DNA of 31,426 bases from a virus: positions 1 through 31,426 of IMG/VR virus record IMGVR_UViG_3300042868_004208; one strand, written 5' to 3'. Below the pieces are notes generated by a model, which saw nothing but the letters and a program-made list of their open reading frames with translations, searched no databases and was not told the origin of the DNA. This document shows positions 1 through 6,586 of this stretch, in pieces. Each line of letters starts with the position of its first letter. Positions within the stretch are counted from its first letter, which is position 1. The position numbers were made by a program, and so were the translations under genes.

Positions 1-593
1 GAGGTGGCTGAAAAGTCAATGCCTTTGCCTGATGTGCCAATGACTACGTTGCCTGTGCTTAAAGTTACATCGCCAACTAATGTCGGCGTTGTAATTGATG
101 GACTGGTGCTAAACACCAAGTTTGTGGTGGTGGTTCCTGTTGCCCCCGATGCGGAATAGCCAGTAATGTTGTTAAAACTGGTGATGCTGGCCGTGCTGGC
201 GTTTGTCCCACCATTGGCCACGGGCAAAACGCCCGAAATGTGCGTTGTAAGGTCAATTTTTCCCCAGGAAGGGGCAACCCCTACACCACCCGAAATTAAT
301 GCGTTGCCGGTCGCCACGTCAGCCAATTTGGCCAGCGTGGTGGTGGTGTTTGCATAAAGAATGTCGCCCACCGCATAGGATGTTTGGCCAGTACCGCCAG
401 CCGTGGCCGGAACCACTTTCCAACCAATAACCTGGATGGCGTTAGCGTTGTCTTTGTAGAACAGTTTGCCATCGGTGATGTTGATGGCCAGTTCTGATCC
501 CAGCGTGCTGTTGGTCAGGTTGCCAGCAACCGGCGCGGCGGCTGCCGTGCTGCTGCTGTAAATTTGAATCGGGGTAAATCCGGTTTGTGCCAT
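1..593 (-). CDS. Tail fibre / appendage protein, 5' part (cut by window edge)
   Basis: The start ATG is at 593 and the frame stays open to position 1, giving 197 codons plus two bases. The translation begins MAQTGFTPIQIYSSST and is rich in Thr, Gly, Ala and Ser. It carries the fibre-type motifs TGGTGQTSYAVGDILYA, HISGVLPVANGGTN and TPTLVGDVTLSTGNVVIG, which are common in phage tail and side fibres. If the molecule is circular the frame runs on at 31426 and stops at 31315, for a 234-residue protein. It starts 2 bases after the stop of the 166-residue fibre-base gene, so the two are probably co-translated. The role as a fibre or appendage subunit is inferred from composition and position; no receptor-binding domain can be identified. 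Confidence 0.8.
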   Translation of the reverse strand, partial: MAQTGFTPIQIYSSSTAAAAPVAGNLTNSTLGSELAINITDGKLFYKDNANAIQVIGWKVVPATAGGTGQTSYAVGDILYANTTTTLAKLADVATGNALISGGVGVAPSWGKIDLTTHISGVLPVANGGTNASTASITSFNNITGYSASGATGTTTTNLVFSTSPSITTPTLVGDVTLSTGNVVIGTSGKGIDFSAT

Positions 594-595
594 GC

Positions 596-1096
596 TCAAT
601 ACTCCACTTCAATTTTTGAAGTAATAGGCGGCGCCTCGGAAAATGTTAATGAAGTTCCAGAAACGGAAAAAGTGTTTTTAAATTGGTAAACGCCATTGAT
701 AAACACATTTATAAAATTTTCTGAAATTGGCGCCACGGGCAAAGTAAACAACACTGTTGCACCGTCTCCGGTGTAATTCACAATGTTCGTAAATACGTTT
801 TGATTGATGCCTTGAACGTTGTCAAATGTACCAATTAACGCGCCAGCAGAATCCTTAACAACAAATTTGTACGAAATGCCACCTTCTAGCCAAATTTGGC
901 CGCTTGGCACACGACCAGCGCCATCCAACACAATAGGATTGGTATGCGCGATATTCCCCGCGCTGGTTGTGTATGTTGGGGTGTTGGTGGTCGTTCCGGC
1001 TAGGTACGTGTTGATTGTGCCGCCCGCCAAAGGATTGCCATTGTTGTCAAACAGTTGGCCAGCAACGCCATAAAAAGGGGAAAGACTAACTGTCAT
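596..1096 (-). CDS. Tail fibre / tailspike base protein with head-binding-like domain
   Basis: 166 residues. The N-terminal ~100 residues follow a pattern seen at the start of many podovirus tailspikes and fibres: SPFYGVAGQLFDNNGNPLAG, a YLAGTTT stretch, a NPIVLDGAGRVPSGQIWL stretch and a YKFVVKDS stretch ending near DNVQGIN. From about residue 108 a second beta-rich part begins (YTGDGATVLFTLP, then INVFINGVYQ), resembling a small fibre module. The protein is short for a whole tailspike and lacks a beta-helix enzyme domain. It may be an adaptor that anchors separate fibre proteins to the tail. It sits between two other appendage genes with gaps of only 2 bases. Confidence 0.75.
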   Translation of the reverse strand: MTVSLSPFYGVAGQLFDNNGNPLAGGTINTYLAGTTTNTPTYTTSAGNIAHTNPIVLDGAGRVPSGQIWLEGGISYKFVVKDSAGALIGTFDNVQGINQNVFTNIVNYTGDGATVLFTLPVAPISENFINVFINGVYQFKNTFSVSGTSLTFSEAPPITSKIEVEY

Positions 1097-1098
1097 AT

Positions 1099-1419
1099 TT
1101 ATTCCTCAAAAGTGGGTGTGAACACCTGGGGCGACCATGGCAGCGGGCGGGCTTGTTGCTCCACCACGTTCACCATTTGTTCGGCCAGGCGGGCTTCAAT
1201 CATGTTTTTGCCATCGGCCATGGTTTCGGCCTTGATCCAACCCACAATCATCGTTTCCGTCACTTGGTCGAACGCGACGTCCATTTTAGGTTCACGGAAA
1301 AACCAGTTGCCTTCGGTTTCAACGGCGGCAAACTGATTTTCAAGGCGGGCAAAATACCTGGCTTCGGTGATTAAATCACCATCCGCTTTGATGCCTAGGA
1401 TTTTCCAGGTCGTGTTCAT
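1099..1419 (-). CDS. Small conserved phage protein (MNTTWKI-type)
   Basis: 106 residues starting MNTTWKILGIKADGDLITEA. The opening T-W-K-I followed by an aromatic and acidic beta-rich body resembles small proteins that recur next to phage fibre genes and have no assigned function. No signal peptide or membrane segment is visible. Its start overlaps the stop of the large fibre gene by one base (1419), indicating translational coupling. It may be a chaperone or minor structural protein of the fibre; this is inference from position only. Confidence 0.7.
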   Translation of the reverse strand: MNTTWKILGIKADGDLITEARYFARLENQFAAVETEGNWFFREPKMDVAFDQVTETMIVGWIKAETMADGKNMIEARLAEQMVNVVEQQARPLPWSPQVFTPTFEE

Positions 1420-3584
1420 TAGAAGTTGCCCCCGCCAGTGCCACCCGTTGCGGTAAAAATACCTGTGGATGGGTTGAATTTAAGTTTAGTCGATGACACT
1501 CTCGCGGGCAAGTTTCCGGTTGAATTTGTGACCCAAACAGGAAAGTAATCTGCGTTGGTCGTGGTGTCGTCAGTAACCGCAAAGTTGGTTGCGTTTGTTG
1601 CGTTTGTTGCACTTGCAGCCGATCCCGCGCTGCCATCAATCGAAACACCGGTCAGGCTTTGGCTGGCGCTGGCACGGTTCAATGCAATGGCGGTCGTGCC
1701 AATGTGCAGCGACGAATTGCCCAGCACGGTGGATGGGATGGTTCCGGTCAACTCACCCGCGGGCAAGCCGGTCAGGCCCGTGGCCAGGCCAGCAAACCCC
1801 GTCGCCGTCAGGATGCCGGTGGACGGGTTGAATTGGTACTTGGTGGACGCCGCAAACACCGTGGCCAGGTTGCCCGATGTCTGGTTGGCGAACAGCGGAT
1901 ACCTGGTTCCGTTGGTGGTCGTGTCGTCGGTCACCGTCGCGTAAGCCACGGGCGTCACCCAGGTTGGGGCCGACGTACCGTTGGATTGCAACACCTGGCC
2001 AGTTGTACCGGTTACACCAGACGCAGCCAACGTGCCGCTGAAATCAATGGTGGTAAATTTTGCCGACGATGCTGTGCTGGCGCCGATGGCCGTGTTGTCA
2101 ATGGTTCCGGCGTTGATGTCAGCCGTGTCGGCAATCAGGCTGTCAATGTTGGCCGTGCCGTCAATGTACAAATTACGCCATTCGTGGCCGGTGCGCCCCA
2201 AATCGTATGTGTTATCGGTCGCTGGATCAAAGTCGGAATTTATGCGCCCGACAAAATTGATTGTGTCGGTATTGCTACTGCCCAGCGTGGTGTTGTCTTC
2301 CACCGTCAGCGTGGTAAACCGGCCCGTGTTGGGGGTGGTGTTGCCAATGGTCGGGGGGCTGGACAAATCCAACGTGCCGCCCAGGGTCAAATTGCCGCTG
2401 GTGGTAACCGTGCCGGACAGCGTGATGCCAGACACTGTACCCGTGCCGCCGACCGACGTGACCGTGCCGACCGTGGGCGTTGCCCAGGATGGGACGCCGC
2501 TGGCCAGGGTCAGCACTTGGCCATTTGCCCCAGCGGCCAGCATAGCGGTGGCGCCAGCGCCCGATTGATACGGAACCGACCCAGCCCCACCACCAGCCAG
2601 GTTTGTCGCCGTGGTGGCCGTTGTGGCGCTTCCCGCGGTGGTTGCTGTGGCCGCGTTGCCGCTGATTGATCCGGTGATCGTATTGGTCACCGTCAAATCC
2701 AACAACGTGCCAAGGCCAGTAATGCCAGAGTAAGCGCCGCTGATTCTGGCGCTGTCAATGGTTCCGCTGGTCAGTTGGCTGGCCGCAATGGCAATATTGG
2801 CCGCAGCCATGGCGGTCAATTGCCCCTGGGCGTTGACGGTCGCCGTCAATGTTTGGCTGGCGCTGCCATACGACGCAGCAGCCACGCCGGTGTTTGCAAT
2901 GCTGAATGTCGTGCCAATCAGCGACAGCCCCGTTCCGGCGGTGTATGTGCCAGCGCCCGAAAACTGCGTCCAGGGCATGGCCGTTACGCCGATTGTGCCG
3001 GTCGGCGCTGCGGTGGTCACCCAACCGGTGTTCAAAAGGGCTGTTCCGTCTTCAATAAACGTAAACGCCCCTGGCACTTCCAGCCAGTTGTCCATGTCAA
3101 GGGTGCGTGTCCATCCGCTGGCGCTGGCCGCGTAAATGCCGTTTTGCGCCGCGTTGGTCTGCAATCTAACCAGGATGCGGTCGCCAGCGGTCAACGCCGA
3201 CGGCCAATCGCCGCCAGCCTGGGTGGCCAGGCCCGACAGCGCAATGTTGTTTGTGGTCGTGTACAAACACGACGCTTTGATGTCCAGCCCCTGGGCCACG
3301 GAATCAACGTAAGCCTTGTTGGCCACGTCGGCATCCGCAACAGGCATTGCAGCCACCTGGGCAGCGGTAAAAAATGCCGCTGCGGGGACATTCCCACCAA
3401 TGACCGACGAATCAATCGTCGAATTGGTAATGGTTAACCCTGATTGAAGCGGGCTGATTGGGGCAAAAAACGGCGTACCAGCAGGGCCAACAAAATATTG
3501 GATGGCAAACGTTGGTTCAGGGTCGAAAACGCCCTGAACCGGTACGATGTTTGTGGTCTGTTTGCTGGCGACCTGGTTGGTCAT
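1419..3584 (-). CDS. Large tail fibre protein, 721 aa
   Basis: Very rich in Thr, Ala, Gly, Ser and Asn, as expected for a trimeric beta-structured fibre. Residues ~90-215 contain ADVANKAYVDSVAQGLDIK and a following globular-looking part (TAGDRILVRLQTNAAQNGIY) that recurs in many phage fibres. The middle has repeated T-Y-T-A-G-T-G-L-S and GTVTSVGGTGTVSG segments. Motifs of the form x-I-G-x-x-T-P-x-x-G-x-F-T-T-L occur in the second half and again in the small protein at 28215-28454. Two related ~50-residue units (TDDTTTN ... FNPSTGI.TATG) end the protein, near codons 553-602 and 668-718. The C-terminus is glycine-rich (GGTGGGNF). It probably contacts the host; the receptor is unknown. Confidence 0.85.
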   Translation of the reverse strand: MTNQVASKQTTNIVPVQGVFDPEPTFAIQYFVGPAGTPFFAPISPLQSGLTITNSTIDSSVIGGNVPAAAFFTAAQVAAMPVADADVANKAYVDSVAQGLDIKASCLYTTTNNIALSGLATQAGGDWPSALTAGDRILVRLQTNAAQNGIYAASASGWTRTLDMDNWLEVPGAFTFIEDGTALLNTGWVTTAAPTGTIGVTAMPWTQFSGAGTYTAGTGLSLIGTTFSIANTGVAAASYGSASQTLTATVNAQGQLTAMAAANIAIAASQLTSGTIDSARISGAYSGITGLGTLLDLTVTNTITGSISGNAATATTAGSATTATTATNLAGGGAGSVPYQSGAGATAMLAAGANGQVLTLASGVPSWATPTVGTVTSVGGTGTVSGITLSGTVTTSGNLTLGGTLDLSSPPTIGNTTPNTGRFTTLTVEDNTTLGSSNTDTINFVGRINSDFDPATDNTYDLGRTGHEWRNLYIDGTANIDSLIADTADINAGTIDNTAIGASTASSAKFTTIDFSGTLAASGVTGTTGQVLQSNGTSAPTWVTPVAYATVTDDTTTNGTRYPLFANQTSGNLATVFAASTKYQFNPSTGILTATGFAGLATGLTGLPAGELTGTIPSTVLGNSSLHIGTTAIALNRASASQSLTGVSIDGSAGSAASATNATNATNFAVTDDTTTNADYFPVWVTNSTGNLPARVSSTKLKFNPSTGIFTATGGTGGGNF

Positions 3585-3587
3585 AGC

Positions 3588-3929
3588 TTACCCCGCGGAC
3601 AACGGTGTCACAAAGCATTCGCCGTTTGCAGCAGTGCCGATGATGCGGATGAAAAACGTGTTGCGGGGCGCTGGAACCACGATGGGGTAATTCATGCCAG
3701 GCGGCAAGATAACGCCAGGCGTCGATGTGCCGGTGGTTGGCACGGCGGGCGCTGCGGTTTCCGCAGCAGTGTTGCCCAGGGACACCACAACCGACGCTGT
3801 GCCGGTGTTAATCAGGGCAACGTAGTTGTTTTGAACGTTGGTGTTGGATTCAATCGCTAGGGCTGTGGAAGCCGATGACGGAACAGTAATTCGGTACGTC
3901 GGCCCGTTGGGTCTAAAACTTGGCAGCAT
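3588..3929 (-). CDS. Putative structural protein, 113 aa
   Basis: The protein starts MLPSFRPNGPTYRITVPSSA and has alternating hydrophobic and Thr/Ser/Asn segments that suggest a beta sandwich. No catalytic motif, signal peptide or membrane helix is seen. The ATG is preceded by a strong GGGGAA Shine-Dalgarno sequence. It is the first gene after the terminator at 3961-3999 and lies 3 bases ahead of the large fibre gene. It could be a head decoration, head-tail or fibre-attachment protein. The function is not recognised. Confidence 0.7.
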   Translation of the reverse strand: MLPSFRPNGPTYRITVPSSASTALAIESNTNVQNNYVALINTGTASVVVSLGNTAAETAAPAVPTTGTSTPGVILPPGMNYPIVVPAPRNTFFIRIIGTAANGECFVTPLSAG

Positions 3930-3934
3930 ATTCG

Positions 3935-3960
3935 TTCCCCTTTCATGGGAAATTATAAAG
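3935..3960 (-). promoter_or_regulatory. Possible promoter ahead of fibre genes (-10 only)
   Basis: On the minus strand a TATAAT hexamer follows directly after the terminator T-tract, about 30 bases before the ATG at 3929. No convincing -35 box lies 16-18 bases upstream. It may be chance AT-richness, or a weak or factor-dependent promoter restarting transcription after the terminator. Confidence 0.3.
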
Positions 3961-3999
3961 TTTCAAAATAAAAAAGCCACCCTTTTTGGGGGCGGCTTT
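3961..3999 (-). terminator. Rho-independent terminator after the coat block
   Basis: On the minus strand a 10-bp stem (AAAGCCGCCC with GGGTGGCTTT, one G-T pair) encloses a 7-base loop. It is followed by TTTATTTT, and the last three stem bases are also T. The stem arms are at 3990-3999 and 3973-3982. It lies 24 bases beyond the stop of the 79-residue gene at 4023 and before the fibre genes, so it should reduce transcription of fibre genes relative to coat. Confidence 0.85.
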
Positions 4000-4022
4000 C
4001 CTTAAAGTTTGGCCATCCTTAG

Positions 4023-4262
4023 TTAGGAAGCGATCAAACCTTTGGTTTCAAGCAACGTGATGATCGCGTTGACTGCTGTCGCAATCTCAGTGCCGGACGC
4101 GCTGTTACCTAGGGCGGTAATAGCAGTGCCTTGCACAGTTGCGGTGGCGCCGTGGAACCCCAACAACTTAGATGCGGAACCGGCCAACACGATGCCGTCG
4201 GCTGCGTCTCCGTTAAAAAGTTGTACGGTGGTTTGGGTACTTGCTGGGCCTGGATTTGCCAT
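4023..4262 (-). CDS. Small head protein (decoration / head-fibre-like), 79 aa
   Basis: The sequence contains KLLGFHGATATVQGTAITAL and ends with a helix NAIITLLETKGLIAS. An F-[FH]-G-A-T-P-like stretch followed by a C-terminal L-E-T-[KR]-L-x-x-L-G-L helix is seen in small proteins encoded just after phage coat genes, some of which are head decorations or fibres. It follows the coat gene by 25 bases and is itself followed by a strong terminator, so it is probably made in large amounts with coat. The head-protein role is inferred from context and pattern. Confidence 0.7.
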   Translation of the reverse strand: MANPGPASTQTTVQLFNGDAADGIVLAGSASKLLGFHGATATVQGTAITALGNSASGTEIATAVNAIITLLETKGLIAS

Positions 4263-4287
4263 GATTATTTCCTTTCAATGTGAATGA

Positions 4288-5532
4288 TTAGGCTGCAACA
4301 CGGCAAGCCAGTTCGGGGTACAAAGGCGCCCAACCGTACAGCACATCCAAACGGGTTGGGATGCTGTCGTTGTTGATCGTGTACTGACGAACCACGCGGA
4401 TCGACAAGCCAAGTTCCTTATCGGAAGCGCGGCCAGCGAAATGAACGCCATCAGGCAGTTCCAAGTCGGCGGTGGCCAACGTGAAAGCGTTTTTGTGCAT
4501 GATGATGTTTTGCGGGGAAGTGGCGCCGGTCTTGTTGAACGGGGTCACAACAGCAGTTGCGCTGGTTGCAGTCACCACGACGTTTTGGAATTGACCGCCG
4601 GTGATGATGGCGGGCGAAACCGTAACAGCAGTACCGCCACCGGATGCAACAGTCACGTTTGCAGTCACCACGAAATTACGCAGCTTGCCCGAACCGTAAG
4701 CAGCGCGGTTCTGTGGGTTGACAGCGAACACGTTGGCGATCTGGATGACGTCACCTTGCTTCAATGCAGCAGTACCAGCCGACGACACCAGGGTGATGGT
4801 GGAAGTCGATGCCCAGCCAGTTGCAATCGAACCGGTGAAAGTGGTGGTGTTGGTGGCCAATGTGTCAGCGTAGGAACCAAAGGTTTGGTTCACAACGTTT
4901 TGATCCATCTTCCAGTTCATACCGCCAGAATCACGGCCCATCAAGCCCTTGGTGTATTGGCTGCTGACTTGCGTTTGTGGATTAAACAAACCCTTCAGGC
5001 TGTCCACGATGGTGGCGCTGGTGAAAGGTTCGATGATGCACGAACGACGGCCATCGCGGGGTGCGCCTTCGCTGTCCAGGAAAGCCTGGGCAGTCAGGTA
5101 CGTGATGAGGCCGGTGGGTGGCGTACCAGCAGTACCAACGATGTTGGCGGTGCTGTTCTTGGCCATGGTCAAACCGTCAAAGTCGATCTTGTTGGCGATG
5201 GCGGCGATGGCGGGCTTCAACACGCGGTCGCTGAACATATCCAAAGACAAGGCCAAATCCTGGGTCGTGAATTGGGTATCGACGTGGAATTGGGTGGACA
5301 AGGTGACGGGGACGCTGGTTTCGTTGAAGTCTTCAACGTTCAGCGCGGGGCCGGTAGTGCCGATGAAACGACCAGGGCGACGGACGTTCAATGTGTTACC
5401 GATTTTGGCGCCGGTAACAGCAAACTGATCGTCATACTCGCGGTTGACTTCGCTGGTAAAAGTCAATTCGTTTTCCAAGACCATCAACGCTTCGTTGGTG
5501 ATCTTGCTAATGGTAAGCAAATTGTTGGACAT
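4288..5532 (-). CDS. Major capsid (coat) protein, P22 gp5-like
   Basis: 414 residues, close to the 430 of P22 coat. The N-terminal part (ITNEALMVLENELTFTSEVN, a QFAVTGAKIGNTLNVRRPGRF stretch, SVPVTLSTQFHVDTQFT) matches the P22 coat family, which has the HK97 fold. The middle (around residues 230-340) is Thr/Val/Ala-rich and beta-like, where P22 coat carries its inserted I-domain. The C-terminal part has LPDGVHFAGRASDKELGLSI and LDVLYGWAPLYPELACRV, again family-like. It forms the procapsid shell with the scaffold gene just upstream (28-base gap). P22 coat folding is known to depend on GroEL/GroES, which is relevant to the phage GroES gene at 12180-12440. Confidence 0.93.
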   Translation of the reverse strand: MSNNLLTISKITNEALMVLENELTFTSEVNREYDDQFAVTGAKIGNTLNVRRPGRFIGTTGPALNVEDFNETSVPVTLSTQFHVDTQFTTQDLALSLDMFSDRVLKPAIAAIANKIDFDGLTMAKNSTANIVGTAGTPPTGLITYLTAQAFLDSEGAPRDGRRSCIIEPFTSATIVDSLKGLFNPQTQVSSQYTKGLMGRDSGGMNWKMDQNVVNQTFGSYADTLATNTTTFTGSIATGWASTSTITLVSSAGTAALKQGDVIQIANVFAVNPQNRAAYGSGKLRNFVVTANVTVASGGGTAVTVSPAIITGGQFQNVVVTATSATAVVTPFNKTGATSPQNIIMHKNAFTLATADLELPDGVHFAGRASDKELGLSIRVVRQYTINNDSIPTRLDVLYGWAPLYPELACRVAA

Positions 5533-5560
5533 GATTATTTCCTCAAAAATGGGTTAAATG

Positions 5561-6505
5561 TCAGCGGATTCTACGTGCTGCGCGGGCTGCTTTCCACTGC
5601 TGATATGAACCATGGAAATTGCCATCGGCATCCAGGCCCGCATCAACGGTATTCAAGGCTCCACGCAGCGGCGAAATCGGCGCTGGCGCTTTTGACTTTC
5701 CAACAACAGGCTTCACGTCTGGAACGGTCGCTTTTGCGTCCCTCTCATAACGGGCCTCAATCTTTCCAATCTCACGGACGGCTGACACAAGTGACATTCC
5801 GGCCAGCTTTTGTGCAATCTCGGTGTTTTCAGCCAAGTAGTACAAAATCTGCGGGCCATGCTCTGATTCGATGATTGCATCGCGCACTGGATCGCTGACG
5901 CGAACCTCGCTGCTTTGCACCATGTCGTCAAAGTCGGGTAGGTTCGATTTCGCCGCGTTCACTCGGTCTGCCCAGGCTTTGAATTTCACTTCCTGTTCAG
6001 CCGCTGCCTTACGGTTCAAATCTTGCTGATCCCGTTCTGCCAACTTCTTATCAGCGGTATATTCGGCCAACGCTTTCGCGTATTCGTACATATCGCTGAA
6101 TTGGTCGGGTGTTGGTTCCTCGCCAATGTCATCCTGTGGGGCTTGCGCCTGTGGGGTGACCTTGCCTTCCAGTTCCTTGACCCTGGTTTCCAAACGTTCA
6201 CGCTGTTCGCGCTCTAAGCGGGCTTCCTCGCGGGCCGCTTCGCGCTGCTTCGTGATCTCTGAAAACCGCCGTTCCAACTTGGGGTTGGGCTTGCGTTCCT
6301 TTTGATCGTCTGCTGTTGTCGCGTCATTCCCGTCCCGATCTTGTTCACTCTGATTTTCCGCGTCCGGCTCGGCATTCACGTTATCGTGTGCCGCCTCGGT
6401 GGCTGCGGGTTCTGAATCAACTAAACCAAGTTTTTGGGCTGTGAATTCCGCTAAATTTTCGCTTGTTACGATGTTACTCGCCAGGCGTTCTTGCACTTCC
6501 GACAT
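5561..6505 (-). CDS. Scaffolding protein, P22 gp8-like
   Basis: 314 residues, close to P22 scaffold (303). It is highly charged and mostly helical. Residues ~30-75 are acidic and disordered-looking. Residues ~75-130 form a charged coiled coil (ERRFSEITKQREAAREEARL, then REQRERLETRVKELEGKV). A middle part contains SDMYEYAKALAEYTADKK. The C-terminus is basic (WKAARAARRIR), matching the basic coat-binding helix-turn-helix end of P22 scaffold. The position between portal and coat is the same as in P22. It directs procapsid assembly and then leaves the head. The start is ATG at 6505 with an AGGA site; the leader before it holds two hairpins. Confidence 0.87.
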   Translation of the reverse strand: MSEVQERLASNIVTSENLAEFTAQKLGLVDSEPAATEAAHDNVNAEPDAENQSEQDRDGNDATTADDQKERKPNPKLERRFSEITKQREAAREEARLEREQRERLETRVKELEGKVTPQAQAPQDDIGEEPTPDQFSDMYEYAKALAEYTADKKLAERDQQDLNRKAAAEQEVKFKAWADRVNAAKSNLPDFDDMVQSSEVRVSDPVRDAIIESEHGPQILYYLAENTEIAQKLAGMSLVSAVREIGKIEARYERDAKATVPDVKPVVGKSKAPAPISPLRGALNTVDAGLDADGNFHGSYQQWKAARAARRIR

Positions 6506-6522
6506 AGGTAATCCTACGAATT

Positions 6523-6568
6523 AACCCAGTGAAAACCCACTGGTAGGTTTTGGGTTGATTTTCAACCC
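6523..6568 (-). promoter_or_regulatory. Tandem hairpins in the scaffold gene leader
   Basis: The 81-base gap between portal stop and scaffold start holds two inverted repeats. One is GGGTTGA-ttt-TCAACCC (6552-6568, 7 bp). The other is CCAGTG-n6-CACTGG (6526-6531 with 6538-6543, 6 bp). AACCC at 6523-6527 could alternatively pair with GGGTT at 6552-6556, so the two structures may exclude each other. Neither is followed by a T-tract on the minus strand, so they are not ordinary terminators. They could act on mRNA stability or translation of the scaffold. Confidence 0.5.
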
Positions 6569-6586
6569 TAATTCTTGCAATGTCAA

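Noticed and set aside
1659-2669. 336-codon plus-strand frame opposite the large fibre gene
   Set aside because: Arg/Gly/Gln-rich translation without domain or ribosome site; the fibre on the other strand is convincing.
4441-5874. 477-codon open frame on the plus strand
   Set aside because: It runs opposite coat and into scaffold, both recognisable, and its composition is typical of antisense readings.
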